In this document: positions 45,037 to 54,902 of the stretch, in pieces
How the letters are laid out: every line of letters begins with the position of its first letter
Position numbering within the stretch: the first letter of the stretch is position 1
DNA from: Oscillospiraceae bacterium
GTDB lineage: Bacteria; Bacillota; Clostridia; Saccharofermentanales; Saccharofermentanaceae
DNA: 64,000 nt
Assembly: GCA_902764825.1 (NCBI GenBank)
Contig: CACWXL010000003.1
Location: forward strand, 62,001-126,000
Direction of reading: 5' to 3'
Made by a program: the position numbers and the translations under genes
Notes under the pieces: generated by a model
The model's database searches: none
What the model was told of the DNA's origin: nothing
What the model saw: the letters and a program-made list of their open reading frames with translations, nothing else

Positions 45037-45038
45037 CG

Positions 45039-45069
45039 AAAAAAGAGGTTGCCATTGTGGCAACCTCTC
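45039..45069. terminator. Bidirectional terminator between the lipoprotein gene and mscL
   Basis: Perfect ten-pair stem AGAGGTTGCC (45044-45053)/GGCAACCTCT (45059-45068). Read on the minus strand it ends in six T, so it is a full intrinsic terminator for mscL; the plus side has only a weak U-run. Confidence 0.9.
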
Positions 45070-45091
45070 TTAAATACAATTCAAATTACAG

Positions 45092-45547
45092 TTACTTACT
45101 GTTCTGTGCCTTGAGGAGATCCTTGATCTCTGTGAGGAGCTTAACTTCATCAGAAGGCTCGGGTGCAGGTGCAGGTTCTTCTTCCTTAGCGCCCTTCTTT
45201 TTCTTTGCGAGCTTGCTGACGCCACCCTTAAGAGTGTTGATAGCCTTGAGCATGAAGAAGAGGATCAACGCCATGATAAGGAAGTTGATGATAGCTGTGA
45301 TGAATGCACCGTAGTTGAGTGAAAGAGCTGCGATCTGCTCAGGGTCGAGACCTGTATAGTCTACCCACGGAAGTCTGATCGCGCCTGCGATCTCAGCGCC
45401 GCCGACAGAAGCGATCAAAGGATTTACGAAACTGTCTGTGAAAGACGTAACGATGTCCTTGAACGCAGCACCGATGATGACACCGATTGCCATGTCAACT
45501 ACATTACCCTTGAGTGCGAATTCCTTGAATTCTGATATTAAACCCAT
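45092..45547 (-). CDS. mscL: Large-conductance mechanosensitive channel
   Basis: 151 residues. MscL hallmarks: EFKEFALKGNVVDMAIGVII in the first helix, a periplasmic-type loop, a second helix (YGAFITAIINFLIMALILFF) and a basic/acidic tail with a PAPAPEP stretch and a final amphipathic helix. It opens under membrane tension to release solutes. Strong AGGAGGGAG site on the minus strand. Confidence 0.95.
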   Translation of the reverse strand: MGLISEFKEFALKGNVVDMAIGVIIGAAFKDIVTSFTDSFVNPLIASVGGAEIAGAIRLPWVDYTGLDPEQIAALSLNYGAFITAIINFLIMALILFFMLKAINTLKGGVSKLAKKKKGAKEEEPAPAPEPSDEVKLLTEIKDLLKAQNSK

Positions 45548-45576
45548 ATGTTTCTCCCTCCTGATGTGGATGTTTA

Positions 45577-45608
45577 TTAAAAACCCCGGACCTGATTACA
45601 GGCCCGGG
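45577..45608 (-). terminator. Terminator of the small P-loop gene
   Basis: CCCGGACCTG (45585-45594)/CAGGCCCGGG (45599-45608) with one mismatch; on the minus strand it runs into GTTTTTAAT. Confidence 0.8.
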
Positions 45609-45632
45609 AATTTTACCGGATATTAAATTGTA

Positions 45633-46040
45633 TCAAGCAAACTTTCTTGCTTCTTCGGGAAGGCTTTCAACATCGCCGCTGTAAAGGATAGTAGCAACAA
45701 CGGGTGTGTCCTTCAGGAAAGCATCAAGCTTCAAAAGGAAAGCGCCGAGGCCTTCGGGATCGTAGTTATTAGCTACTTTGCAGATTGCGTCAACATAGAT
45801 ATGTGTAAGATCGTAATCTTTGGAGCAGATGCCGCAGATGAATGCGAGAACCTGATCAAAACCTTCGATGGGGTATTCCTTCATATTTACAAGACGAACA
45901 GTGGGCTTAAGAAGCTGGTCTAATCTGTTTCCTCTCTCAAGGCATACGACGTTGCTGTCAGTAGCTGCAACTGCGTTAATGTCATCGACGAGCTTAGCTG
46001 TCTTGCCCGTGCCCTTAGGTCCTGCAATAAGTTTAATCAT
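45633..46040 (-). CDS. Small P-loop protein of unknown function
   Basis: 135 residues from the ATG at 46040, behind AGGAGAC on the minus strand; the frame is open upstream but without a family-like sequence. It begins MIKLIAGPKGTGKTAKLVDD, a clear Walker A, and has LTHIYVDAICKV as a possible Walker B. The size is less than a full AAA or RecA domain. ATP or GTP binding is inferred; the role is not known. It is divergent from rimP. Confidence 0.7.
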   Translation of the reverse strand: MIKLIAGPKGTGKTAKLVDDINAVAATDSNVVCLERGNRLDQLLKPTVRLVNMKEYPIEGFDQVLAFICGICSKDYDLTHIYVDAICKVANNYDPEGLGAFLLKLDAFLKDTPVVATILYSGDVESLPEEARKFA

Positions 46041-46153
46041 AGAATGTCTCCTTTGGGGATCATATTTCCATGTGTATCTGGATAGACTTATTTTACTGTA
46101 TTTGGCGCGCGAAATGAATATAAAAGTGTAAAAAAATGAGGACATTTTTCGGT

Positions 46154-46182
46154 TTGCACTATTCTTTTAAATATGATAGAAT
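46154..46182 (+). promoter_or_regulatory. Promoter of the rimP-nusA-infB operon
   Basis: TTGCAC (46154-46159), 17 bp, TAGAAT (46177-46182). Start near 46189 leaves a 73-nt leader that includes a terminator hairpin. Confidence 0.65.
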
Positions 46183-46210
46183 AACCCAGTTCATAAAAGA
46201 GTTTTTATCG

Positions 46211-46241
46211 AACGGACAGCCGGATGGCGTGTCCGTTTTTT
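46211..46241 (+). terminator. Attenuator-like hairpin in the rimP leader
   Basis: AACGGACA (46211-46218)/TGTCCGTT (46230-46237), loop of 11 nt, then T-rich (46236-46241). It lies after the promoter and just before AAGGAG (46249), so it can only act on this operon's own transcript. Confidence 0.7.
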
Positions 46242-46261
46242 GTTGTAGAAGGAGAAAAAAC

Positions 46262-46726
46262 TTGGCTAAGAGATCGAAAATCGCACAGGAAGCATTTGAG
46301 ATTGCCGAACCTGTCGTAACCGGACTGGGATTTGACCTGGTCGACTGTTCATACGTCAAAGAGGCCAGAGGCATGGTGCTTACGCTCTATATCGATAAGC
46401 GCGGCGGTATCGGCATCGACGACTGTGAGACTGTAAGCCGTGCGGTAGATCCGATCATAGATGAATCATCTTCGATCGATCCCGATTTCTTCGAAGTCTC
46501 TTCACCCGGTCTTACAAGACCCCTGGAGACCGAGAAGGATTACATTAGATATGCCGGCGAGAAGGTTGACGTATCACTTTATCAGCCCCGCGACGGCAAG
46601 AAGAGCTTTACTGCAGCAATCAAGGGTGCAGAAGAAGGCAAGGCAACATTCGTATTTGATAACGGCGAAGAGCTGGAACTCGCATTCGAGGACATAGCGA
46701 AGGCCGTTCGTCATATAGATTTTTAA
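46262..46726 (+). CDS. rimP: Ribosome maturation factor RimP
   Basis: 154 residues from TTG 46262, seven bases after AAGGAG. Starting further upstream would cross the hairpin. The RimP pattern is clear: LGFDLVDCSYVKEARGMVLTLY followed by IDKRGGIGIDDCETVSRAVD and FFEVSSPGLTRPLET. It assists 30S assembly. First gene of the translation operon. Confidence 0.95.
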   Translation: MAKRSKIAQEAFEIAEPVVTGLGFDLVDCSYVKEARGMVLTLYIDKRGGIGIDDCETVSRAVDPIIDESSSIDPDFFEVSSPGLTRPLETEKDYIRYAGEKVDVSLYQPRDGKKSFTAAIKGAEEGKATFVFDNGEELELAFEDIAKAVRHIDF

Positions 46727-46757
46727 ACAAGATTATTAATGTTAGGAGGAAATAAAA

Positions 46758-47930
46758 ATGCCCAGAAAGAAGAATGAAGAGGAACCCAAGGATACAATAG
46801 TAAGTCTTGTTAAGCTCCTCGCTGAAGAAAGAGACATCGACGAAGAGGAAGTTTTCCAGGCGATCGAGAGCGGTCTTGTTGCAGCATACAGACGTGAGTT
46901 TGGCGGCAACAAGCAGGATATCAAGTCCGTAAGTGCTGAGATCGACAGAGAGACAGGCGAGATCTATGTTTATAAGCTCGCTGAGGTCGTTGATGATGTA
47001 ATTGACGAGGCAAACGAGATTTCCATTGAAGATGCAAAAGAGCTTGGCTATGAGGATGTTGAAGTCGGAGACGAGATCGAGATCGGTATCGACGTTGAAG
47101 ACTTGGGCCGCCTTGCTGCAAGCGCTGCAAAGAATGCTATCAACCAGAAGTTAAGAGATGCAGAGAGCCTTAAGATCGAGAAGGAATTCTCCGGCAAGAT
47201 CGGTGAGATCACATCCGGTACCATCGTTCGTAAGGATGCAAGAAACGTATACGTAAATATCGGCCGTGCTGAAGCTATCGTTAAGCACGACGGACAGATC
47301 AGAAATAACAGAAACGAGCATTACGATCAGGACAGGATCATGAAGTTCCTCGTAATGGGCGTTGAGGAAGCTAACGGCAGACCTTCCGTTGTTCTTTCAA
47401 GAACAGATGCAAGACTCGTAACCAAGCTTTTCGAGCTTGAGGTGCCTGAGATCAAGGCAGGCGACGTCATCATCAGATCCGTTGCAAGAGAAGCAGGTTC
47501 CAGAACAAAGGTTGCTGTTTATTCCAAAGATCCCGATATCGATGCAAAGGGTTCATGCGTTGGTCAGAGAGGACAGAGAGTTCAGCAGATCATGAATGAG
47601 CTCGCTGAAGAGAAGATCGACATCGTTGACTGGAAGGAAGATCCTGCTCTCTTCATCAGTGAAGCTCTGCAGCCTGCAAAGGTTTCCAGAGTTGATACTG
47701 AGATCACGACAAATGAGAACGGCGAAGTTGAGAGATATGCGAAGGTAATCGTACCTGACCAGCAGTTCTCTCTTGCGATCGGTAAGAGCGGTCAGAATGT
47801 ACGTCTTGCTGCAAGACTTACAGGTTTTAAGATCGACATCAAGAAGGAATCCGATGAGAGCGTAGAAGCATCCAAGGCACTTATCGATGACTTTACGGTC
47901 GTTGATGACGAAGCAGGAAAGAACGAGTAA
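46758..47930 (+). CDS. nusA: Transcription termination/antitermination factor NusA
   Basis: 390 residues: N-terminal RNA polymerase-binding domain, S1 domain (GEITSGTIVRKDARNVYV), and two KH domains (ATNR absent; GSCVGQRGQRVQQIMNEL and FSLAIGKSGQNVRLAARLTG). It lacks the C-terminal acidic repeats, as is usual in Gram-positives. It modulates pausing and termination. TTAGGAGG precedes ATG 46758. Confidence 0.96.
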   Translation: MPRKKNEEEPKDTIVSLVKLLAEERDIDEEEVFQAIESGLVAAYRREFGGNKQDIKSVSAEIDRETGEIYVYKLAEVVDDVIDEANEISIEDAKELGYEDVEVGDEIEIGIDVEDLGRLAASAAKNAINQKLRDAESLKIEKEFSGKIGEITSGTIVRKDARNVYVNIGRAEAIVKHDGQIRNNRNEHYDQDRIMKFLVMGVEEANGRPSVVLSRTDARLVTKLFELEVPEIKAGDVIIRSVAREAGSRTKVAVYSKDPDIDAKGSCVGQRGQRVQQIMNELAEEKIDIVDWKEDPALFISEALQPAKVSRVDTEITTNENGEVERYAKVIVPDQQFSLAIGKSGQNVRLAARLTGFKIDIKKESDESVEASKALIDDFTVVDDEAGKNE

Positions 47931-47951
47931 GAAGCAGAGCGATTTGAAGTT

Positions 47952-48227
47952 ATGAAGAAAAAGCCGCAAAGAAGTTGTGTATCCTGCAGAACAGTAAGAG
48001 ACAAGAATGATCTCTTGCGTGTTGTGGTAACACCTGAAGGTGACGTTGTATATGACCCGACCGGCAAGCTTGCCGGAAGAGGCGCATATCTCTGCCGCAA
48101 CGAGGCGTGCATAACTGCTGAATTAAAGAAGGCAGCAAAGCTTTCAAAGGGACTTAAGAAGCCTTTGACGGAAGAAGAGATCAAGGAGCTTGCAAAATCC
48201 CTGCTGGAAAGCATAAAAGGAGAGTAA
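47952..48227 (+). CDS. ylxR: YlxR (DUF448) RNA-binding protein
   Basis: 91 residues. RSCVSCRTVRDKNDLLRVV then GRGAYLCRNEACI fit the YlxR family, a small nucleoid/RNA-associated protein encoded between nusA and infB. Its last base is shared with the next start codon. Confidence 0.93.
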   Translation: MKKKPQRSCVSCRTVRDKNDLLRVVVTPEGDVVYDPTGKLAGRGAYLCRNEACITAELKKAAKLSKGLKKPLTEEEIKELAKSLLESIKGE

Positions 48228-48559
48228 TGACAGATAAGGAAAGAGCATACGGAATGATCGGGCTTGCGGCAAGAGCAGGCAAGGCGGTATCGGGAAGTGA
48301 TTCCGTGATCGGAGCGATCCGTTCGGGCAATGTAAAACTCCTGATAATCACCAGAGACATTTCGGAAAATTCTTTAGATAAGATCCTTCGGAATATAACC
48401 GGTGCGGATGAGATTCCCTGTTACAGTTTCGGAAGATCAGACGACCTGGGAGATGCCCTTGGCAAACCCGCCAGAACAGTTGCGGCTATTACAGATAAAA
48501 GCTTTGCGGATGGTATATCCGCCATACTCGAGAAGATCAACGAGGAGGAAGATACTTGA
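48227..48559 (+). CDS. ylxQ: YlxQ, L7Ae-type K-turn-binding protein
   Basis: 110 residues with the L7Ae/L30e/Gadd45 fold: [37 protein letters not shown]. Paralogues bind RNA kink-turns; the role in this operon is not settled. ATG overlaps the ylxR stop, and its own TGA overlaps the infB ATG. Confidence 0.92.
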   Translation: MTDKERAYGMIGLAARAGKAVSGSDSVIGAIRSGNVKLLIITRDISENSLDKILRNITGADEIPCYSFGRSDDLGDALGKPARTVAAITDKSFADGISAILEKINEEEDT

Positions 48560-51426
48560 TGAGTGAAGATAACGATAATAAGAAGAAAGATTTAACAGTC
48601 GGAGGCGTTTCCGGCAGTAAGAAGATGAGACTCGGAAGAGTCCATAAAAAGAAGACGGAAGATGCACCCGAAGCAGCAGCTCCGGCAGTTGAAGCAAAGG
48701 TTGAAGCACCGGCACCCGCACCTGCTCCCGCAGAAGAGGTAAAGCCTGCTAAGAAGCCCGCTGCAAAGAAGCCTGCTGAAGAGAAGGCTGAGGAGAAGCC
48801 GGCTGAAGAAAAGAAGCCTGCCAAGAAGACTGCCGCAAAGACTGAGAAGTCCGAGAAGACAGAAAAGGCTGAGCCTTCCGCAAAGAAGCCAGCTGCAAAG
48901 AAGTCTTCTGAGAAGAAGGAGACCGAAGCTAAGGCTGAGGAAGCTCCTGCAGAAGAAAAGAAGCCTTCAAAGAAGGCAGCTCCCAAGGCACCCAAGGCTG
49001 AGGAGAAGCCCGAGAAGAAGGCTGAAGAGCCTGCAGCAAAGGCTCCCGAGACTAAGGAAGTCAAGGAAGAGAAGAAGCCTGAAGCTAAGCCTGAGGTAAA
49101 GCCGGAGGTCAAGCCTGAGCCCGTTAAGGAAGAGAAGAAGCCTGAAGCAGCACCGGTACCTCCTAAGCCGAGGCTCTCTTCAGCAGTTATTTCGCTTCCT
49201 GACGTACCTGCAAGAGGCGAGACGATCAGAAGCTCTACTGTAATTACATATTCCGGCAGGGACAAGAAGAGCCCGATGAGATCAGGCGGCCAGGGCGGCT
49301 ACAATAACAACAGAGGAGGCGGCTTCCAGAAGCAGGGCGGCGGTTTCCAGAAACCCGCAGGCGGCGGATTCGATAAGGACAAGGACGATGACAATCAGCG
49401 TCCTCAGTTCAAGAGAGCACCCAAGCCGAGAGCAGAAGCTCCCATCGAAGATGCAAAGAAGAGCAGATCTTCTTATGCAGAGAAGAGTGCTTTCGAGAAG
49501 AAGCATAACAATAACGAAAGAAGAGACGGAGAGAAGAACTCCAACATCGACAAGAGAAAGCAGTCACGTTCATCTCAGTTCACGGGACGTGTTAACAGTG
49601 ACGGCGATTACGATGATTATTCATTCAAGAAGAAGAAAAAGAAGCAGGAGTCCCAGCAGAATGTTGTTGAGCAGGTAATCACCGAGATCAAGATCCCTGC
49701 ATTCATCACCGTCAAAGAGTTTGCTGAAGGTATCGGCAAGAAGAGCTCTGATATCATCATGGCTCTCATGAAGCTCGGTGTTATGGCTACGATCAACCAG
49801 GAACTCGATTTCGATACGGCATGCCTCGTTGCAGACAGCTTCGGAATCAACGCAGAGCTCCTTGAGGAGAAGACGGAAGAGGATATCCTCTTTGTTGATG
49901 AGGACAATCCGGAGAACCTCGAGACAAGACCTCCGGTAGTCGTTGTCATGGGTCACGTTGACCACGGTAAGACATCACTCCTCGATAAGATCAGATCTTC
50001 CAACGTTACTGAAGGCGAAGCCGGCGGTATCACACAGAAGATCGGTGCTTACACGGTAAGACTCAAGGGCCGTCAGATCACGTTCCTCGATACTCCGGGT
50101 CACGAAGCATTCACGACGATGAGAGCAAGAGGTGCTCAGTTCACGGATATCGCTATCCTCGTTGTAGCTGCAGACGACGGTGTAATGCCTCAGACGATCG
50201 AAGCTATCAACCACGCCAAGGCTGCCAACACGGAGATCATCGTTGCGATCAACAAGATCGATAAGCCGGGCGCAAATCCTGAGAGAGTTAAGCAGGAACT
50301 TACACAGTACGGTCTCGTATGTGAAGAGTGGGGCGGCCAGACGATCATGGTACCTATCTCCGCAAAGCAGGGCACAGGTATTGACGACCTTCTCGAAAAC
50401 GTATTGCTCACGGCAGACATCATGGAACTCAAGGCCGATCCGAAGGGTCAGGCTAAGGGTGCCGTTATCGAAGCTAAGCTCGATAAGAACAGAGGTCCCG
50501 TTGCATCAGTACTTATCCAGCGCGGTACTTTGAGACAGGGCGATACTGTTGTCTGCGGACCTATCCTCGGCAACGTAAGAGCAATGTACGATGATAAGGG
50601 CGCTCCGATCAAGAAGGCAGGTCCTTCAATCCCTGTCGAGATCTTAGGCCTTCCTGAGGTTCCTCAGGCAGGCGAGATCCTTTTCGCCGTATCAGACGAT
50701 AAGACAGCAAGACAGCTCGTTGAAAAGCGTAAGATCAAGCAGAGAGAAGAGCAGCTCCACAGATCATCCAAGATGAGCCTTGATACGCTCGCAGCCCAGA
50801 TGGCAGCAGGCGATGTCAAGGATCTCAATATCATCATCAAGGCTGACGTCCAGGGTTCTGTCGAAGCCGTTCAGCAGTCCCTTGAGAAGCTTACGAATGA
50901 AGAAGTCAAGATCAACGTTATCCATGGTGCAGTCGGTGCTATCAACGAATCCGATATCGTACTTGCTGACGTATCCAACGCTATCATCATCGGCTTCAAC
51001 GTAAGACCTTCGCAGATGATCATAGACAAGGCAAAAGAGACAGGCGTAGATATCAGACTTTACAGCGTCATCTATAACGCGATAGAAGATGTCGAGAACG
51101 CCATGAAGGGTATGCTCGCACCCAAGATCGAAGAAGTCGTCTGGGGTCATGCCGAAGTCAGACAGCTCTTCAAGGTCAGCGGTATCGGTACTATCGGAGG
51201 CTGCTATGTTACGGACGGTAAGATCCAGAGATCTTCCAATGTCAGAGTCATCAGAGACGACGTTGTCGTTTATACCGGTGTACTCGGTTCCCTGCAGCAC
51301 GAGAAGGATTCCGTTAAGGAAGTAGTATCCGGACATGAGTGCGGTCTTACAGTCGAGAAATATAACGACATTAAGATCGGCGACGTGATCGAAGCATTCG
51401 GCAACGTCGAAGTTAAGAGGGACTGA
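48559..51426 (+). CDS. infB: Translation initiation factor IF-2
   Basis: 955 residues. The start is ATG 48559 behind GAGGAGGAA (a TTG at 48556 is also possible). Residues about 25-380 are a very long Lys/Glu/Ala/Pro-rich then Gly-rich region. The conserved part follows: IF-2N-like helices, G domain with [22 protein letters not shown] and NKIDK, then domains II, III and the fMet-tRNA-binding IV. It positions initiator tRNA on the 30S subunit with GTP. The 350-residue front is longer than in B. subtilis. Confidence 0.97.
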   Translation: MSEDNDNKKKDLTVGGVSGSKKMRLGRVHKKKTEDAPEAAAPAVEAKVEAPAPAPAPAEEVKPAKKPAAKKPAEEKAEEKPAEEKKPAKKTAAKTEKSEKTEKAEPSAKKPAAKKSSEKKETEAKAEEAPAEEKKPSKKAAPKAPKAEEKPEKKAEEPAAKAPETKEVKEEKKPEAKPEVKPEVKPEPVKEEKKPEAAPVPPKPRLSSAVISLPDVPARGETIRSSTVITYSGRDKKSPMRSGGQGGYNNNRGGGFQKQGGGFQKPAGGGFDKDKDDDNQRPQFKRAPKPRAEAPIEDAKKSRSSYAEKSAFEKKHNNNERRDGEKNSNIDKRKQSRSSQFTGRVNSDGDYDDYSFKKKKKKQESQQNVVEQVITEIKIPAFITVKEFAEGIGKKSSDIIMALMKLGVMATINQELDFDTACLVADSFGINAELLEEKTEEDILFVDEDNPENLETRPPVVVVMGHVDHGKTSLLDKIRSSNVTEGEAGGITQKIGAYTVRLKGRQITFLDTPGHEAFTTMRARGAQFTDIAILVVAADDGVMPQTIEAINHAKAANTEIIVAINKIDKPGANPERVKQELTQYGLVCEEWGGQTIMVPISAKQGTGIDDLLENVLLTADIMELKADPKGQAKGAVIEAKLDKNRGPVASVLIQRGTLRQGDTVVCGPILGNVRAMYDDKGAPIKKAGPSIPVEILGLPEVPQAGEILFAVSDDKTARQLVEKRKIKQREEQLHRSSKMSLDTLAAQMAAGDVKDLNIIIKADVQGSVEAVQQSLEKLTNEEVKINVIHGAVGAINESDIVLADVSNAIIIGFNVRPSQMIIDKAKETGVDIRLYSVIYNAIEDVENAMKGMLAPKIEEVVWGHAEVRQLFKVSGIGTIGGCYVTDGKIQRSSNVRVIRDDVVVYTGVLGSLQHEKDSVKEVVSGHECGLTVEKYNDIKIGDVIEAFGNVEVKRD

Positions 51427-51427
51427 T

Positions 51428-51841
51428 ATGAAAAACAGAAGACCTGAGATAGTTGGAGACGAGATCCAGAAGATCGTCTCCACGATTATCTCGACAAAGT
51501 TAAAGGATCCCAGAGTTCCTTTGCTGACATCTGTTACGTCCGTTAAGATGAGCAGGGATCTGTCGCATGCCACTGTGTTTATCTCAGTCTACGGTGACGA
51601 GAAGACACAGAAGGAAGCGATGGAAGCCATAGAGCATGCTAAAGGCTTTATCCGTTATGAGACGGTTCAGGAGATCAACTTAAGAGTTGCTCCCGAATTC
51701 AGCTTCAAGCTCGATAACACGCTTAACGACGCACTCAGGATGGAAGCTCTGATTGATAAGACGATCAAGGAAGATGAAGCAAGACGTCTTGCCAGAGAAG
51801 AAAGAGAAGGCAAGCGTGACGACAGTCAGGCAGAAGAGTGA
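51428..51841 (+). CDS. rbfA: Ribosome-binding factor A
   Basis: 137 residues. RPEIVGDEIQKIVSTIISTKLKDPR and RYETVQEINLRVAPEFSFKLDNTL are the RbfA KH-like core; the tail is charged. It helps 30S maturation in the cold. The ATG overlaps the infB TGA by spacing of one base. Confidence 0.95.
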   Translation: MKNRRPEIVGDEIQKIVSTIISTKLKDPRVPLLTSVTSVKMSRDLSHATVFISVYGDEKTQKEAMEAIEHAKGFIRYETVQEINLRVAPEFSFKLDNTLNDALRMEALIDKTIKEDEARRLAREEREGKRDDSQAEE

Positions 51842-51877
51842 TCTCCTGCCTTTACGGCTGTTTAGAACGGAGTTTTT

Positions 51878-52942
51878 ATGAGAGAACGCTATAAGGAAGG
51901 CAGCAGAAGAACTGCCATGAACATCTTAAGCGTTATAGAGAAGCTCAAGGCCGGCAATGAGGCCGTCCTTGTCTTCCCGCATAGAAGCGTTGACGGTGAC
52001 TGTGTTGGTTCCAGCACCGGCATCGTCAGTATTTTCAGGTCTTTGGGAGTAGATGCATATGTAGCTATTCCTGAAGCTTTACCTGAGAATATGGAATTTT
52101 TAGGCATCAGCGAATATCTCTTCCGTCCCGACGGTGATACTGATGAAGCAAGAGAATTTGCTGCGAATGGAACCATACACGGTAAGAAGATCGGTTTGGT
52201 TGTCGCAACTGATATCTCGGACAGTTCGAGAATGGGTATTAGCGGTGCTATCTACGATTCGGTAGATACTAAGCTCGTCATCGATCACCACGCTTCCGTA
52301 ACGACCAGATCAGACAATATGTGGATCGATCCTGACTGTTCATCTGCGAGCGAGATGGTCTACTATGTTGCTCTTCAGATAGCCGACATAAAAGGCATGG
52401 ATATTAAGGAAGTCCTTGCCCCCAATGCAGCAAAGGCCGTTCTTGCAGGAATCGTTACCGATACAGGAAGATTCACTTTCACGAATACACATCCCGAGAC
52501 ACTTGAGACAGCAGGCGCGCTCATGGATCTCGGCGGCAATATCTCGCAGGTCTGCTACAACCTTTTCGACCGCAAGTCAAAGCCCAAGTTCTGCCTTTCC
52601 GCTAAGGCGAGATCTGAGGTAAGGTTCTTCTGCGACGACAAGTTTGCATTGACTGTAGTTCCTTACTCCCAGTTTGTTGAATGCGGTGCAGGACCTGACG
52701 GCGTTGATGATGTGGTATCCGCAATGCGTGATATCGACGGCGTCGAACTCGCGATCGTTTTAAGAGAACTTGAGAACGGCGAGATCAGAGGAAATGTCAG
52801 ATCTCAGGAATACTTCGACTGCAGTGCATTTGCAGCAGGCTTTGGCGGCGGCGGACATTTAAGAGCCGCAGGCTTTAACGCATCCGGCGACATCAATGAA
52901 CTCGCGGAAGAAGTAATTAAGAGGGTTCAGGCTACCTTATGA
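51878..52942 (+). CDS. nrnA: DHH-family phosphoesterase, NrnA-like
   Basis: 354 residues from ATG 51878 behind ACGGAG; an internal ATG at 51917 is the alternative. DHH motifs: PHRSVDGDCVGS, ATDIS, VIDHHAS and TDTGRFTF, and the DHHA1 end GGGHLRAAG. NrnA removes nucleotides from short RNAs (nanoRNA) and dephosphorylates pAp; c-di-NMP cleavage is an alternative in this family. It is at its usual place between rbfA and truB. Confidence 0.92.
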   Translation: MRERYKEGSRRTAMNILSVIEKLKAGNEAVLVFPHRSVDGDCVGSSTGIVSIFRSLGVDAYVAIPEALPENMEFLGISEYLFRPDGDTDEAREFAANGTIHGKKIGLVVATDISDSSRMGISGAIYDSVDTKLVIDHHASVTTRSDNMWIDPDCSSASEMVYYVALQIADIKGMDIKEVLAPNAAKAVLAGIVTDTGRFTFTNTHPETLETAGALMDLGGNISQVCYNLFDRKSKPKFCLSAKARSEVRFFCDDKFALTVVPYSQFVECGAGPDGVDDVVSAMRDIDGVELAIVLRELENGEIRGNVRSQEYFDCSAFAAGFGGGGHLRAAGFNASGDINELAEEVIKRVQATL

Positions 52943-53880
52943 TTCAAGACGGATTCATCCTTGTAGATAAGCCCGAAGGATGGACATCCTTTAAGACAGA
53001 CCGCTTTGTCGGCAGAATTCTGGGCACACGTAAAGTAGGGCACTTAGGAACGTTAGATCCGTTCGCAACGGGTCTTCTTCCGGTGTTCGCCGGCAAGGGC
53101 TTAAAGTTCTTAAGATTCTGCGAAGGCTTTGACAAGGGCTATTCATGCAGATGCGTTTTCGGTGCGGCAACAGATACCATGGATAAGACGGGCGAGATAA
53201 TATCCGAGGATTATCCTTCAGCTGATGTTCTGGAAGAGCTCGAAAAGACTGACTACGCTCTGATCCGCAGTGCGGCCTTGAAAGTAAAGGAAACAAAAGA
53301 GCAGCTTCCTCCCGCGTATTCCGCCAAGAAGATCGACGGCGTAAAGGCTTATGAACTCGCGAGAAAAGGCGAGATGCCTGACTTAAAGCCCTCTCCCGTC
53401 ACTATCTATTCGCTTGATATCACGGACATCATGAAGCGTGATAAAGGCTTGGCAATAGACTTTGACTGCATGTGTTCGAAAGGAACATATATCAGGACGA
53501 TATGCTCTGACTTAGGAGATATCACGGGCTTCGGCGCATATGCGGAATCCTTGAGAAGAACTGTCAACGGACAGTTTAACGTTAAGGATGCATATACACC
53601 GGATGAACTTGAGAAGATGGCTGAAGCAGGTGATTTCTCATTCGTAAGGGATGCATCTGAGACAATAAGCTTCCTGCCTGAAATAAAGCTTGATCCGAAG
53701 CAGACAAAGGATATCAAATTCGGCAGAAAGATCGCTTTCCCGATTGATGTGAAGCCTGAAGGCGGGGAACGCATCTACTACAGGGCAACAAACGAAGACA
53801 AGCTGATCGCAGTCGTCTTCCCGCAAGAAGAGAACGGTGATCTTGTGATGAGGATCGAGAGGCTCTACGCACATGATTAA
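52939..53880 (+). CDS. truB: tRNA pseudouridine(55) synthase
   Basis: 313 residues. Catalytic Asp40 in HLGTLDPFATGLLPV; KPEGWTSF precedes it and CSKGTYIRTICSDLG follows. It makes the T-loop pseudouridine 55 in tRNAs. It overlaps nrnA by four bases and ribF by eight. Confidence 0.97.
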   Translation: MIQDGFILVDKPEGWTSFKTDRFVGRILGTRKVGHLGTLDPFATGLLPVFAGKGLKFLRFCEGFDKGYSCRCVFGAATDTMDKTGEIISEDYPSADVLEELEKTDYALIRSAALKVKETKEQLPPAYSAKKIDGVKAYELARKGEMPDLKPSPVTIYSLDITDIMKRDKGLAIDFDCMCSKGTYIRTICSDLGDITGFGAYAESLRRTVNGQFNVKDAYTPDELEKMAEAGDFSFVRDASETISFLPEIKLDPKQTKDIKFGRKIAFPIDVKPEGGERIYYRATNEDKLIAVVFPQEENGDLVMRIERLYAHD

Positions 53881-54817
53881 AGTCTGCAATACCTACAGCC
53901 TTAACGATCTGCCTTTGGGAACAAAGGGAAGAGTGATCGCCCTCGGAATGTTCGACGGCCTCCACTTAGGTCACATGGACATAATCAGAAAAGCTGTTTC
54001 AGTAGCTGAGAGGGACGGACTTACTTCAACCGTCCAGACGTTTAAGAATCTTTTCAAGCAGGACAGCAAGACTCTTTATACTGCAGAAGAAAGATTGAAC
54101 CTTGTAAGCCAGACCGGCGCGGATGAACTTCTGGTACTGGATTTCGACGGAGTGAAGGACATGGAACCTGAGGATTATCTGAAGAACGTGATCCTTTACC
54201 GCTGTGTAGCAGATACTCTCATCATGGGCGAGGATTACAGATTCGGCAAGGATGCCAGGGGCGATGTTGCCATGATAAAGGAGTTTGCAAAAGCAAACGA
54301 CATCAGAGTGATAGTCGTTAAGGACCACCTGCTCGAAGGCACAGACAGAAAGATCTCAACGACCTGGTTAAGGGACGCACTTGCCGAAGGCGATGCCGAT
54401 CTGGCAAGAGAGCTTTGCGGCGGAAGGAACTATATCTATTCGGGAAGATGCGTTCAGGGAAAACAGATGGGCAGGGAAATGGGCTTTCCTACGGCAAACA
54501 TCATCGTACCTGAAGATAAATACGTTGTCAGAAGAGGCGTTTACGTATCCCGTGTCCGTCTGGGACAGCGGATCCTTTACGGTGTAACCAATATCGGCAG
54601 GCGGCCGACACTGGAAGATGCGGTAAATGACGTAGTGGAGACTTATATTTTCGACTTCGACGAAGATATCTACGGAGCTAAGCTTGAAGTCGAGCTCATG
54701 CACTTTTTAAGACCCGAATCGAAGATGACGTCGAAAGAAGAACTCATAGATGCCGTAAACCTTAATAAGGCACAGGCGTTGGAGTATATCAAAAACCTCA
54801 ATTCAGCCGTGAATTGA
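53873..54817 (+). CDS. ribF: Bifunctional riboflavin kinase/FAD synthetase
   Basis: 314 residues. The N-terminal adenylyltransferase has IALGMFDGLHLGH and RFGKDARGD; the C-terminal kinase has GKQMGREMGFPTANI and YGVTNIGRRPT. It converts riboflavin to FMN and FAD. Last gene of the rimP operon in its common Bacillota place. Confidence 0.96.
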   Translation: MIKVCNTYSLNDLPLGTKGRVIALGMFDGLHLGHMDIIRKAVSVAERDGLTSTVQTFKNLFKQDSKTLYTAEERLNLVSQTGADELLVLDFDGVKDMEPEDYLKNVILYRCVADTLIMGEDYRFGKDARGDVAMIKEFAKANDIRVIVVKDHLLEGTDRKISTTWLRDALAEGDADLARELCGGRNYIYSGRCVQGKQMGREMGFPTANIIVPEDKYVVRRGVYVSRVRLGQRILYGVTNIGRRPTLEDAVNDVVETYIFDFDEDIYGAKLEVELMHFLRPESKMTSKEELIDAVNLNKAQALEYIKNLNSAVN

Positions 54818-54849
54818 TACCATAAAAAGCCATATTATCTATTTTGTGG

Positions 54850-54883
54850 TAATATATCAGGGATTTACTGACCCCTAGAGGGG
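54850..54883 (+). promoter_or_regulatory. Extended -10 and small hairpin before lgt
   Basis: TGG-TAATAT (54847-54855) could be an extended -10. A CCCCT-AG-AGGGG hairpin (54872-54883) lies in the would-be leader, just before GGAGGATAAGGAA. Both are modest evidence. Confidence 0.35.
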
Positions 54884-54902
54884 CTCCGGAGGATAAGGAA
54901 AC

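Noticed and set aside
48537..49265. 242-residue Ser/Phe/Gly/Ala-rich frame on the minus strand
   Set aside because: It is the antisense of the Lys/Glu/Ala-rich front of infB and shows no domain or start signal.
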